NCBI RefSeq assembly: GCF_021462225.1 | Contig: NC_061797.1 | Location: 22,777,093-22,841,092, forward strand | Length of the DNA stretch: 64,000 nucleotides | Reading direction: 5' to 3' | Source: Girardinichthys multiradiatus | Lineage: Eukaryota; Chordata; Actinopteri; Cyprinodontiformes; Goodeidae | Shown: piece by piece, positions 10,195-21,626 of the stretch | How the letters are laid out: each line of letters begins with the position of its first letter | Position numbering within the stretch: the stretch's first letter is position 1 | The notes under the pieces: model-generated | Database searches by the model: none | What the model was told of the DNA's origin: nothing | What the model saw: the letters and a program-made list of their open reading frames with translations, nothing else | Made by a program: the position numbers and the translations under genes

Positions 10195-11195
10195 AAGAAT
10201 GAACAGCACTTTCAGATATTTTACAATGCTTTATACTTACCACAGATTAGATAATGAAACTGATCAATTCCTGGATAAAGTAACATTTCCTAAATTATCA
10301 GATAGCCAGGTTATGGCCCTGAATGCACCACTGACATCAGCTGAACTTCAGGAAGCCCTCAAAAACATGCCCAATAAAAAGGCTGTAGGCCCAGATGGAT
10401 TTTCAGCAAAGTTCTACAAAGAATGTTTGCAATTTTCTGGAACCTACATACCACAGAATGTTGCAGGAAAACCAAGTAAAATAGCAAACGTCCAAGTATA
10501 ACTTCTGCCAACATTGATCTCCTGTTAGAACTAGGCAAAAGACCTTGTATTTTCTACCAGCTATCGTCCCATATCCCTTATTAATGTTCACCTTAAAATA
10601 ATCTTTAAAGCCTTCGCAAAAAGACTAGAGAAGGTTACTCCTCTCATAACACATCCTGACCAAAATGGTTTTATAAAAGAGAAGCATTAATCCACAAATT
10701 CACGCAGATCACTTAATTTAATAGACTATTCCTACAGTAAAAACATTGAGAATAATCTATTGTCTCTAGGTGCAGGAAAAGCATTTGATAGAGTTAACTG
10801 CAAATTCTTATTTGCAACCTTGCGTAAATTCGGTTTTGAAAACTCTTTCATAAACAGGTTAAAATATAGTACAGTTTCCCAATATTATGTATTACAACAA
10901 ATAACCAAACATCTTCCAGCTTCTGTCTTCAGAGGGGTACCAGGAAGGCATGCCCACATTCCCCCTCATTGTTTGCAGTTTTTATTAAATTACAAGTAGC
11001 AGCAATCAGGCAAATGAAAGATATTAAGGGCATAAAATGCTTGAATGCAGAACATAAAATCACTCTTCATGCGAATAATGTATTACTTTTTCTCTTTCTC
11101 AGGTAATTGAATTGATAAATTCTTTCTCAACACTTTTAGATTGTTCTATAAATTGGTTAAAATGTACAATTCTTCCAATTAATTGTTCATTCTAA
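10195..11195 (+). pseudogene. L1/Tx1-like LINE reverse transcriptase fragment
   Basis: Several frames in order read as the reverse transcriptase of a fish L1-like LINE. First comes TSAELQEALKNMPNKKAVGPDGF with FSAKFYKE (start of the RT domain). Then [15 protein letters not shown] and [11 protein letters not shown] near 10600-10690, then SLGAGKAFDRVNCKFLF near 10770-10810, where the usual DAEKAFDRV has lost its Asp. A decayed FRGVPGR replaces the usual RGTRQGC near 10930, and a SINWLK-type segment ends it. Frameshifts and stops separate the blocks; endonuclease and C-terminus are missing. Confidence 0.75.
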
Positions 11196-11214
11196 AATTC
11201 CCTTAATACACAAC

Positions 11215-12071
11215 TTCAGTCACGGAGGTTCCAGTTCGGTTTGGAGGAGGGGTCAGTGGGGTCTGCATGGTTTGTTGGTCTTCTATTTGCAGGGCTGCAT
11301 TTCTCTGCTTTATTTTCGGGAGGCCGGTGGGGGTGCATTTGCACAGTGTGGGCCATCTGCACAGCTTTTGCTTTAGGGGATTTTAGCTGCATTCTTTCCT
11401 CTGCCCGTGCTGTGGTTACAGAGTGCTGGTCCTATGTGGTTCTGGTGTGGCCATAGCGTGTGGCTGCGGCGGGGGGGTGGGGGTCACTTGGCTCTGTGGT
11501 TGCATCAGGCTTCCCAGAACTTGTACCGTGGTGGAGTTGGCTTGTCTTCTGAGTAGTTCCTGTTGGGTGGTGTGTGCTTGCGGTTTTGTCCCTAAACGTG
11601 GTGTCTCTGTTGCTGTGGCATTGGTTCAGGGAGAACTGTTGCTTGGCTTGGCTCTATTGCCTATTGGTGGTTCCACATCTGAGAGCTGGCTTATTAGCAG
11701 CATCGCTGTTGGTGTGGGGTGTGTTTTGATGTTCTGCTGACTTGATTATGGCTGCGGTCCACTGCCGGGCTGTGGGGCAGGTCCATTGGGGGACTTTAGG
11801 GACATGGTGCTCAGTTGGTTCTGCACTGTGGATCCAGGAGTGTTTGGGCATGTTGGTTGTGCTGCGTCTTTTGTGTAGTGAAATCTTGTTGCAAGTGTTG
11901 TGCTGGGACAGCTGGTTTGCTCTTTTAGTTGGAATAGGGCCACGCTCTTGGACCGCACTGGTTGCTTCTGGCTGGTTGTCTGGGCTTGGCGGCTTCTTGG
12001 GTCAAAGGCCTGGGTGTTAGGGGTAGGAATTGGGCAATTCCGGGGGTTTGGGTTAATGCTCCCAGCTCCCA
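11215..12071 (+). other. G/T-rich tract, possible L1 3' region
   Basis: About 850 bases are markedly rich in G and T on the plus strand, with repeated GGGG runs (for example near 11236-11260 and 11468-11487). It starts right after the L1-like remnant and ends at an ATATAT stretch and a short palindrome near 12070-12092. A G-rich 3' untranslated region of the L1-like element is a plausible reading, but I cannot align it to anything. Long open frames here follow from base composition. Confidence 0.35.
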
Positions 12072-14362
12072 TATATATATTTACCGACCGGTAAATCGAG
12101 AGTTTGGCTTTTTGGCTCAGCTCTCTCTCAACCATCAACCACGACGGACCAGCACAGCATTCCCGTTACCGCACGGATTCGTCTGTCAATCTCCCGCTCT
12201 ATTCTCCCCTCACTGATGAACGAGACGTCAAGATACTTGAACTCCTCCACTTGAGTCAGGAACTCTCCTCCAACCTGAAGAGGGCAAGCCACCCTTTTCC
12301 AGTTGAGAACCATGGCCTCAGACTTAGAGGAGCTGCTTCACACTCAGCTGCGAACCAGTGCATGCTGTAGGTCCTGGCTAGAGGGGGCCAGCAGGACCAT
12401 GTTCTGCAAAAAAAAAGAGATAAAGTCCTCTGGTCCCCAGACCCCTCCGGCCCTTGGCTGCGCCAAGAAATACTGTCCATAAAAGTTATGAACAGGACCG
12501 GTGACAAAGTGCAGCCCTGCCGGAGTCCAACAAGCACCTGGAACAGGTCCGACTTATTGCTGGCAATGAGGACCAAACTCCTGCTCCGCTTGTACAGAGA
12601 CCAGATGGCCCCTAATAAAGTGCCCCCACCTCCGTACTGCTAGAAAATCCCTCACAGGGCACCACGAGGGACACAGCCTTCTCCAGGTCCACATATGGAC
12701 TGGTGGGGCAAATTTTCATGAACCCTCGAGTACCCTGCAGAGGGTGTAGAGCTGGTCTAGTGTTCCATGGCTGGAATGAAAACCACACTGTCCCTCCTGA
12801 AGCCCAGGTTCGAAGCCCTGCCACCGTGGAGCTTTTTAACCACCTCTGTGACTTTTGCCTGGGTGATGAAAGAGTCCAACCCCGAGTGCCCAGCCTCTGC
12901 TTCCATCAGGGAATGCGTGACTGCAGGATTGAGGAGATTCTCGTAGTACTCCGGTCCCCAGTTGAGGTCAGCAGCTTCCCACCCCCACTGTAAACAATGT
13001 TGGCAAAGCACTGGTTCCCCCTCCTGAGGCGCCGGACAGTTTGTCAAAATTGCCGACCGGTAGTCCTTCTCCTTGGCCTCACCGAACTTCTCCCACGCCC
13101 GGGTTTTTGCCACTGCCACAGCCCGGGCCGCAGCACTCTTGGTCTCACGGTACCCATCAGCCACCTCAGGAGTCCCACAAGCCAACCACTGAAAAAAGGA
13201 CTCCTTCTTCAACTTGACAGCATCCCTTACTGCTAGTGTTCACCACCGGGTTTGGGATTGCCGACACGACAGGCACCACAGACCTTATGGCCACAGGTCC
13301 GGGCAGCAGCATTAACAATAGACGCTGAGAAGAGTCCAGTCAGACTTTATGTCAGAGGTGGGAGTTGAATACATTCCTGGCCAAGGGCACTGCCAGACAT
13401 TCCCAGCAGACCCTTACTATATGCTTGGACCTGCCAAGTCTGTCCGGCTTTCTCCTCTTCCAGCGGATCCAACTCACCACCAGGTGGTGATCAGTGGACA
13501 GCTCAGCCCCTCTCTTCACCCAAGTGACCAAAACATGCGGCCGAAGGTCTGAAGACACAACAACAAAGTCGATCATCAACCTCCTGCCTAGGGTGTCCTA
13601 GTGCCAAGTGCACTGATGAACACCCTTATACTTGAACATGGTGTTCATTATGGTGAATCCATGACTAGCACAGAAGTCCAATAATGAAAAACCACTCGGA
13701 TTCAGATCGGGGAGACCATTCCTCCCAATCACGCCTCTTCAGGTGTGGTGAGGCGTGTAGGCCCGTAGGCCAAAACAACAGTCAGAGACCTGTCCCCGAC
13801 CCGAAGGCGCAGGAATGCGACCCTCTCATCCACTGGGCTAAACCCCAACATGAGACAGCTGAGCTGGGGGGCAACAAGCAAACCCACTCCAGCCTGCCAT
13901 CTCTCCCTGAGGGCCACTCCAAAGTAGAAGAGAGTCCAACCTCTCTCAAAGAGTTGGGTTCAAGAGTCTATGCTGTGCATGGAGGTGAGCCCAACTATTT
14001 CTAGTTGATATCTCTCAACCTCCCTCACACGCTCAGGCTCCTTCCCTTGCAGCAAGGTGACATTCCACATCCCAAGAGCCAGCCAAAACATCGGGAGATT
14101 GGGTTGTCGAGGTCTCCACCTTTGTCCACTGCCCAATCCTCTTTGCACCGGTCCCTCATGGTTCCCCCTGCAGGTGGTGGGCCCACTGGGGGATGGCCTC
14201 ATGTCTCCTGTTTGGTCTTGGCCTGGCAGGGTCCCGCGAGGAGCAACTCGACCACCAGGCACCACCAGGCACTCTCCAACAAGGATGGGACCCCGTCTGT
14301 GACGTGTCGGGCGGCGTCACGTGCCTTGATTTTGTGGTCCTCATGAAGGCACCTTGAACCAG
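12072..14362 (-). pseudogene. APE-type LINE ORF2, nearly full length but decayed
   Basis: Reading down the minus strand from 14362, blocks of one LINE protein appear in order. They are a WNVTLLQGKEPERVREVERY block (endonuclease start, about 14090), VGLLVAPQLSC and RLRVGDRSLTVVLAYGP (about 13880-13760), MIDFVVVSSDLRPHVL and STDHHLVVSW (about 13570-13480), ITQAKVTEVVKKL (about 12860), YVDLEKAV (about 12690), VGLRQGC with LSPVLFITFMD (about 12535-12480), and VEEFKYLDVSF (about 12250). This gives endonuclease, linker and RT domains. The frame is broken many times and the C-terminus beyond KLSIYRS is absent. The family is common in fish; I leave the clade (I/Nimb-like or RTE-like) open. Confidence 0.8.
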
Positions 14363-14386
14363 TAGTGTATATTTATGTATGTATAT

Positions 14387-14847
14387 CAGTGGCGGATGCT
14401 GGTCTTTCAAGGAGGGAAAGCTCAATTTCAAGATCGCTGATTCGATCATTTTACAGTCAATCAAAAAGGGATTCAGCCTCAGACAGATCATCTAATCATC
14501 ATGCAGAAGCTGAGCGTACGGGCCAGCCGAGGCCAGCCCACTGCCCCTTAGACCCCCAGAGACGCTGAGTGTCCGATGGGCAGGACAAAGCCCAACATTT
14601 ATCCAATGACTCGTCTCGTTTCGCTGCAGTCGAGGCTGCCCCATAGACTCCCAGAGACGCTGAGCGTCCGATGGGCGGGACAAAGCCCATGATTTTTGCT
14701 TCGCTATTGAACTCACTGTTTAAAGCACTGTGAAGCTGCGAGAATGAGTGAGAGGAAAGTCGCGTTGTTACCAGTGATAAGAACCTGATTCTGAACAAAA
14801 ATTGAACGCGTTGTAGCGCAAATTTAGTCAGTGACATGTACACACAT
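14387..14847. mobile_element. hAT-like non-autonomous element (MITE), copy 2
   Basis: Starts CAGTGGCGGATG after TATAT, and matches copy 1 at 4931-5298 along its length. It is longer because about 54 bp (CTGCCCC...AAAGCCCA) is repeated with a 95-base period (14541 and 14636). The right end diverges after GTACACACA, so the terminus is lost or different. Confidence 0.55.
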
Positions 14848-14889
14848 CTTGTTCATCTTAGACCCCCTATCAAATGTGGAGTCTATTTC

Positions 14890-14890
14890 C

Positions 14891-14925
<35 letters not shown>

Positions 14926-14926
14926 C
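14890..14926. repeat. (AT)n microsatellite
   Basis: An AT run ending a few bases before the left end of the Tc1 element. Confidence 0.9.
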
Positions 14927-14930
14927 GGTA

Positions 14931-16424
14931 CAGACCAAAATTCTGGACACACCTTCTCATTTTCCTTATTTTCATGACTATGGATATTGTAGCTTCACAC
15001 TGAAGGCATCAAAACTATGAATTAACACATGTAGAATTATATACTGAACAAAAAAGTGTGAAACAACTGAAAATATGTCTTATATTCTAGGTTCTTCAAA
15101 GTAGCCACCTTTTTCTTTGATTACTGCTACGCACACTCTTGGCATTCCGTTGATGAGCTTCAAGAGGTAGTCATCTGAAATGATTTTCACTTCACAGGTA
15201 CACCCTGTCAAGTTTAATAAGTGGGATTTCAAGCCTTATAAATGGGGTTGGGACCATCAGTTGTGTTGTGCAGGAGGTGGATACTATACCAAGCTGATAG
15301 TCCTACTGAATAGACTGTTAGAATTTGTATTAGGGCAAGAAAAAAGCAGCTAAGTAAAGAAAAACGAGTGGCCATCATTACTTTAAGAAATGAAGGTCAG
15401 TCAGTCCGAACAATTGGGAAAACTTTGAAAGTGTCCCCAAGTGCAGTTGCAAAAACCATCAAGCGCTACAAAGAAACTGGCTCACATGAGGACCGCCCCA
15501 GGAAAGGAAGACCAAGAGTCACCTCTGCTGCGGACGATAAGTTCATCCGACTCACCAGCCTCAGAAATCGCAGGTTAACAGCAGCTCAGATTAGAGAACA
15601 GGTCAATATCACACAGAGTTCTAGCAGCAGACACATCTCTAGAACAACTGTTAAGAGGAGACTGTGTGAATCAGGCCTTCATGGTAAAATAGCTGCTAGG
15701 AAACCACTGCTGAGGACAGGCAACAAGCAGAAGAGACTTGTTTGGGCTAAAGAACACAAGGAATGGACATTAGACCAGTGGAAATCTGTGCTTTGGTCTG
15801 ATGAGTCCAAGTTTGAGATCTTTGGTTCCAACCACCGTGTCTTTGTGCGGCGCAGAAGAGGTGAACGGATGGACTCTACGTGCCTGGTTCCCACTGTGAA
15901 GCATGGAGGAGGAGGTGCGATGGAGTGGGGGTGCTTTGCTGGTGACAATGTTGGGGATTTATTCAAAATTGAAGGCATACTGAACCAGCATGGCTACCAC
16001 AGCATCTTGCAGCGGCATGCTATTCCATCCAGTTTGCAATTAGTTGGACCATCATTTATTTTTCAACAGGTCAATGACCCCAAACACACCTCCAGGCTGT
16101 GTAAGGGCTATTTGACCAAGAAGGAGAGTGATGGGGTGCTGCGCCAGATGACCTGGCCTTCACAGTCACCGGACCTGAACCCAATCGAGATGGTTTGGGG
16201 TGAGCTGGACCACAGAGTGAAGGCAAAAGGGCCAACAAGTGCTAAGCATCTCTAGGAACTCCTTCAAGACTGTTGGAAAACCATTTCAGGTGACGACCTC
16301 TTGAAGCTCATCAACAGAATGCCAAGAGTGTGCGGAGCAGTAATCAAAGCTAAAGGTGGCTACTTTGAACGACCTACAATATAAGACATATTTTCAGTTG
16401 TTTCACACTTTTTTGTTCAGTATC
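14931..16424 (+). mobile_element. Tc1-like transposon with DD38E spacing, 3' end truncated
   Basis: The left end is TA followed by CAGACCAAAATTCTGGACAC, a typical fish Tc1 terminus. The inner left arm (about 15040-15170) is the inverted complement of 16292-16424, including the TAAGACATATTTTCAGTTG block. The right arm stops matching after TGTTCAGTAT at about 16422, so the outer ~110 bp of the right terminal repeat is missing and the element cannot be excised as a unit. It carries one transposase reading frame. Confidence 0.9.
15332..16384 (+). pseudogene. Tc1-like (DD38E) transposase, inactivated
   Basis: The frame encodes a 350-residue Tc1-type transposase with an N-terminal paired-like DNA-binding region (VRTIGKTLKVSPSAV, then the GRPR-type DRPRKGRPR), followed by the DDE catalytic domain. 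The first Asp is in WSDESKF (residue 157). The second should be in the QQDNDPKH motif, but codon 247 (16070-16072) is GTC, so Val replaces Asp. The Glu is present in LNPIEMVW (residue 286). The spacing between second and third catalytic positions is 38, matching the DD38E group reported as Intruder. Two more lesions are seen: the start codon at 15332 reads AGG, and codon 308 (16253-16255) is TAG, after which the frame stays open to TAA at 16382. It is dead in three independent ways. Confidence 0.9.
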
Positions 16425-16930
16425 TTATCTGGGAATATTATAGTAAAAGACGGAATGTTCCACTTGTGAAAGTAAATCTGCTTCTTGACCGTCAGACAAC
16501 AATTCTGAGTGCTACTCGGACATGTTTAAAAAAAAAAAAAGACACAGACCTTGTGAGGTTAGACACTGGTTTTGGATGAGAAAGCCAGGCTCACTGTCTT
16601 CAATCTAACTCATATAACTCTATATCAGGTTGAGGTCAGGACTCTGAATATTTGCAGACAGTTATTTGCTTCAACAACAAATTAGGTCACTGATGTTGCT
16701 ATGGAGCTTGCTTCATGCACTGGTGCACAGTCCGGTTGGTACTGAGGAGGCCATCCCCAAGCTGTATGAATTTGCACGAAATTGCTCAAACTGTGTTTGT
16801 ATGCTGCAGCCTTAAAAATTATCTTTGGCTGGAACTAATGGGCCAAGACTAAATCCTTCAAAAAGTTTAGCACAACAATTCCCTCTGCACCAAACTTTAC
16901 ACTTAACACAATGTATAATGTGTTTATATA
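16425..16930. other. No recognised feature
   Basis: Between the truncated Tc1 end and the duplicated block at 16931. An A run lies at about 16529-16541. Confidence 0.4.
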
Positions 16931-17202
16931 TTGGTTATGTATTGGTAAATGGAAACACAGCTTTAAGAGAAATATTACCTGTATTGGCAATGTGGTGACA
17001 ACATGACAATTACTACTACTGGATATTATGAAGGACATACTTAAATTCTTATACAATATGTAAAAGAAACATTTAACTTGTTCTAAAGAAATCACAAATC
17101 CCAACAGAAAGTATACACCATGTACATTCCAGCTACAAGATCCATCCATCCATCCATCCATCCATTTTCTTTACCTGCTTATCATATTGGGGTCGCGTGT
17201 GT
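16931..17202. repeat. Local duplication, unit X copy 1 (with SINE scrap)
   Basis: About 260 bp repeated at 17677-17935, 746 bases downstream, with only a few differences. Its right end (17141-17202) is the tail end of a minus-strand SINE with a (TCCA)n run, broken off after GGGTCGCG. Confidence 0.85.
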
Positions 17203-17595
17203 ACCATAAAGTACACAACATGCATTCTAATACTTCCCTTTGTAAAACATGTAATCTCAGCCAGGGATGATTTAGTCCATAGGCTTTTTAGAATATGATG
17301 ATTAAGGCATCTTAATCATCAGGCTTATTTTCTTGTAACATGATGCTTACATGATGCTTTCATTTGTAGAAATTCCACATACATTTTATGACATGGAAAT
17401 ACCCATCCATGCAGTGGTCTTTGGTCAAACTAAATGGAAAAACAAAACCTTCCTCCTGAATGAGGACAAACATCAACCACAATATAAACTCAAAAATTTT
17501 AAAACTATACAAGAACCAGGCATTGGCTTTGTTATTGTGCATTGAAATGCACACACACACGCATACACACACACATCCAACAACCCCCCCCCCCC

Positions 17596-17630
<35 letters not shown>

Positions 17631-17672
17631 GCACAAAACATACACAAAGGCAAAAGATGGGTCAAATGGATA
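17203..17672. repeat. Local duplication, unit Y (copy of 21249-21356 plus 23577-23955)
   Basis: The left ~100 bp match 21249-21356 and the rest matches 23577-23940 almost base for base. In the other copy these halves are 2.2 kb apart with Tc1 copy A between them. The two halves are joined here at a 10-bp palindrome (17297-17320). It includes a (CA)n/C-run/(CA)n microsatellite at 17553-17632. Confidence 0.85.
17553..17632. repeat. (CA)n with internal C run
   Basis: CA repeats interrupted by about 16 C residues; the orthologous tract at 23808-23905 has a different internal arrangement, as expected for unstable repeats. Confidence 0.9.
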
Positions 17673-17676
17673 ATAT

Positions 17677-18022
17677 TTGGTTATGTATTGGTAAATGGAA
17701 ACACAGCTTTAAGAGAAATATTAACTGTATTGGAAATGTGGTGACAACATGACAACTACTACTACTGGATATTATGAAGGACAGACTTAAATTCTTATAC
17801 AATATGTAAAAGAAACATTTAACTTGTTCTAAAGAAATCACAAATCCCAACAGAAAGTATAGACCATGTACATTCCAGCTACAAAATCCATCCATCCATC
17901 CATTTTCTTTACCTGCTTATCCTATTAGGGTCGCGTTTGTGCTGGTGCCTCTCTCCGACAGTCATTAAGCGAGGGGTGGGGTACACTCTGGCCAGGTCGC
18001 CAGTCAGTCACGGGGAAACGAG
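17677..18022. repeat. Local duplication, unit X copy 2, running into a SINE fragment
   Basis: 17677-17935 repeats 16931-17190. From 17884 it continues as a longer minus-strand SINE fragment (TCCA run, ACCTGCTTATC, GGTCGC, CCAGGTCGCCAGTCAGTCAC) than the one in copy 1. Confidence 0.8.
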
Positions 18023-20049
18023 AAAACACATAGGACCAATTTCCCTTTTCAGTGAACTTATCAAGATTTACTGACTTATCAAGAACAAGAAGTGCTCGTA
18101 ACATAGAGATGATATCACGCCGATAACAAGATGGCTACTCAATACTGGATATAAAATATACATTTGTAAAAAAATAAAGAAAATAATTTGTCACGCATCA
18201 TAAAGAAACTTCTTGGTTAAAATAAAGTACATATGAATCTTAATCTTTCAGGTGTATGGATAATTCTGGGCTTAACTGTACTTTTGTAAATATGAAAACA
18301 ATTAAGAAACCGGTTTCAAAAACTATCATGAAGATAGTCTTTAACGTATATTATCTTTTATTCTTTACCTTTAATATGCTCTAATATAAAAGATAAAGGC
18401 ACTCCTATTTCTCAGTCTGTTTTCAGTACTCATCATGGACACAAACACCGGTGAAAATGTTATCATTTCAGCCTCCTTCTAAATCAGAATTTACAATATT
18501 TATTGTATAAATTACAATGTCATCAATAATACCAAAAGGAAAATACATTATAGTACTTAGTTCCTCTTTTACTAAATCAATTCTGTTAATGATAATATTA
18601 TAAATGATTATCACCAACCTGAATCACATTATTGTATGCAGAGGGAGATAAAGAAAATAAGAGAGAGAGAGATTGCTCTCAGTGCCAAGAGCCGTGACAA
18701 GTTGCCTGTAATACCGAATCTCATTTTGCTGGAGTTGGGTAATGAAGGTAAATGTCAAATGGAAATGAGCTCAATACTTTCCAAATACCCCACTGTAAGT
18801 AGTAAGAACAGGCTTTTAATTATACAGGGACCTTTGCCTGTTAGAACAACAAACCAAGTTGAGCTGTTTCTGCTTAGTCCTTCCTGAAAAAAAAAAAAAA
18901 GAAAGAAGAAATTATCTTTATAAAAGCACAATGCTCATTCTTTAGACTTTTTCCACTTACAAATGTATCTACAATTCAAATAAAGAATTCACTTTTTTCC
19001 TGAAAATTTCTGAATAAATCTATGGCTGAGATAAAAAAAAAAAGGTTGCTTCTTTGTTTCTTTATTCTCTTTGTTCAAAATAGGTTTACCAGATTTACTA
19101 CTGGTAATAAATCTTCAACATATTGCAAAACCTTTTCCATTGTGTAGAAACAGTACTTTTAATGCAACGGTATTGTTCATTACTGCTGATTCTGTAATAT
19201 TTTTACAAGAACAGACATCTGTGTTACATAACTCTTTCAAAGTGTTTCAACTGTTTTTCTTGATCGTATAATAAATATGATTAAAATGAATTTAATATGC
19301 TTTTAGTGAACACAGAGGCTTTTTTGAAGCCTGGGCAAACTGACTCTAATGACATCAGTAATCCACAATCAAAGCAATCAGGCATAGTAAAGCCAGGCAG
19401 CCCAAAAAGATAAGAGCTCTGCTGACTTCATAATACAATCACACACACAAGAACAGCTGAAACATTGAAAATTGAGCCTGTCTGGTACCTCTAGTTTGAT
19501 TCCTGTTGAGTACTTTAAGTTGAGATGGGCAGTGACAGTATTTCCTATTCTTAAAACAATATTTTATAAAACACAATAATGCATTGCTTATATAATGTGA
19601 AAATGTACTGTATAACCTAACATTTGTATGGTGAAATGTTTTTTATGGACAGAATGATGACATAGAACCTCATCCCTGGACAACACTGTAAATTGCTCTC
19701 TTTATACATGAGTGATAATTGAGTGAAGCAACAAGGCACACAAAGATGATTAGCACTGACTGTTGAAGGCACCAGAAAAGATTAAGAGATACAATGGAGA
19801 CATGATTTCTTTTTTGTTTAATTAGGGTTGCTGTGGTTTACATGAATATATAATTTCTCACAAATGGATATTTTTTTTAGTTTGCTATACAGAGGTGTAA
19901 CTGTCGTGTACAGACTGAAATATATATATTTTAAAAGACAGAGACATATTCAGACACAGACTTATCATATGACTTTATGTGTTTTTATTATTGTCTTGCA
20001 GATTTTAATGTTTTTTGCAGCACTAGTGGCTTTATTTTATCATTTTTGA
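18023..20049. other. No recognised feature
   Basis: Two kilobases of AT-rich DNA with homopolymer runs (A run at 18887-18900). Short frames at 18636-18887 and 19071-19271 have no motif or flanking splice signals that would support an exon. Confidence 0.4.
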
Positions 20050-20168
20050 CAGTAAGCAGACAGGAAATGGGGGGGGGAAGGGAGTACAGAGAAGGTCGTG
20101 GGGCTAGGATTCGATCCCGCGACAGCCTGCGTCAGGGACTAGGGTCTCTATATATGGGTCACACATTT
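20050..20168 (-). repeat. tRNA-derived SINE fragment (second family)
   Basis: On the minus strand a B-box-like GGATCGAATCC (20107-20117) is preceded by tRNA-like sequence and followed by the CTCTGTACTCCCTTCC body. It is the antisense relative of the SINE at 4369-4520. Confidence 0.6.
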
Positions 20169-21248
20169 TTTATTTTAAAACACACCAAAAACAAAATTAT
20201 TTTGATATTAAACATATCAAATGTTTTAACATATTTTAAACTACAATGATATCGTTACGTTGGTCAATCTAACTGAACTTAAACTTAAGCTGCATGAATG
20301 CAGATTTGTATGCAACTGCACTAATCTGTCCTAAAATTATTTTAAATTCACCTAAACAAGAAAAATCAAGACACAAGCTATTTAGCTGGCATTTAAAATC
20401 TATTGTTGCTGTGTGAATCCGGCTTCAAATCATTCCGTGTTGCCATTCATTAGGACTTCATGTTCTGTTGTACAGCTGTGCTGGCCTAAGGGTGGGCTGT
20501 CATGAAAATATTTTTCATCGGTAAAGCATAAAAATATATTTGAAGTTCAGAAATATGGAATGTTGTGGACAGTAGAGGAATAACACATTTAAACATGTGC
20601 ACAGTTTATCTTGAGTTTTTTCTTAGAAAGAAAGAGAATGAAATCTGTAACAATAAGCCCACCAAAATAAATTTAAAGTGCTGTATACCTAGTTCAAAAC
20701 TGTTGCCATGAAATAAAAAGGTGAGATTTAAAGTTAATGCTTAGGAATTCATTGATAGAAAAGGATCAACTTGCATGGTTTATTAGAAGAATGTGAGCTA
20801 AATATGTTTGTGAAATGGATGTGCTCAGATCCTGTAGCAGCCACATAAAAACTTTAGGTCACTAATAGTGACTTAAAAAGTGACAAATATTATATAAAGT
20901 CCAGACTACTGGCAATGGTTGAATTTAAGTTTAATGCAAATTCGGAGATGGAATCCCTGAGCAGAATGAGAAAACGATATAAAACCTCTGGCCAACTTAC
21001 CTATCAACAATCTGATCTGGGCCACTTCTCTGATTAACCAAAACATTAAAACTGAAAACACACTTACAGGTGATTTCTAACTCAACCAACAAAGGATAAA
21101 TGGTGGGCTCCACATACATACTGATGTGTGGAAGGCTGGCAGAGCTTATATGATGTCCCTTTTCGGGACATTTGTTTCTTGGTCAACCAATCAGCTTCTG
21201 ATAGGTCAGGTTAAATACCACTCATTCACTAAAAATACTTTGAATCCA
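20169..21248. other. No recognised feature
   Basis: AT-rich, no domain or repeat recognised. Confidence 0.4.
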
Positions 21249-21356
21249 TAAGAACCATAAAGTACACAACATGCATTCTAATACTTCCCTTTGTAAAACA
21301 TGCAATCTCAGCCAGGGATGATTTAGTCCATAGGCTTTTTAGAATATGATGATTAA
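21249..21356. repeat. Unit Y left segment, second copy
   Basis: Nearly identical to 17203-17306 (starting ACCATAAAGTACACAACATG). The match stops at GATGATTAAG. Confidence 0.85.
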
Positions 21357-21626
21357 GATGCAGTGAGGCTTGTTAAGCAAACCACTAAACATTAAAACGC
21401 TTGAGTTTATGAACCTTCTTAATCACTCTTTTAACTTAATCTGACTGCTGTTTTGTAATTAGGCATTGCATTCTATCTTTAATTGATTTAGTATTAAACA
21501 GCATTCCAATATAATAACATAAAAGGGAAAATTCGTTACCCAGTTGTGATAGAAGTATTTAGTAGAAGTAGGTGTTGGTAAACAGCACAAATGTGAGGAA
21601 TTTCTGCACACTGAAGGGGAATAATA

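Noticed and set aside
7612..12072. Inversion that split one LINE (C-terminus at 7612 on plus, the rest at 12072-14362 on minus)
   Set aside because: Flipping 7612-12072 would neatly join the two LINE parts, and both points have stem-loops. But the TG...CA repeat parts at 7193-7545 and 8100-8700 are collinear and in the same orientation as in copy 2, which such an inversion would have broken. Two independent LINE insertions are simpler.
11241..12094. Overlapping long plus-strand frames rich in Cys, Gly and Val
   Set aside because: They follow from G/T-rich composition, occur in several frames at once and lack any domain.
17360..17665. Minus-strand frame rich in Cys and Val over the CA/C-run microsatellite
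   Set aside because: It is a translation of (GT)n and G runs; the paralogous tract at 23620-23951 differs in repeat arrangement. Not a gene.
18636..18887. Possible small exon or peptide beginning MQREIKKIREREIALS
   Set aside because: No splice sites, homologue or repeat context was seen, and the charged start comes from a GA-rich run.
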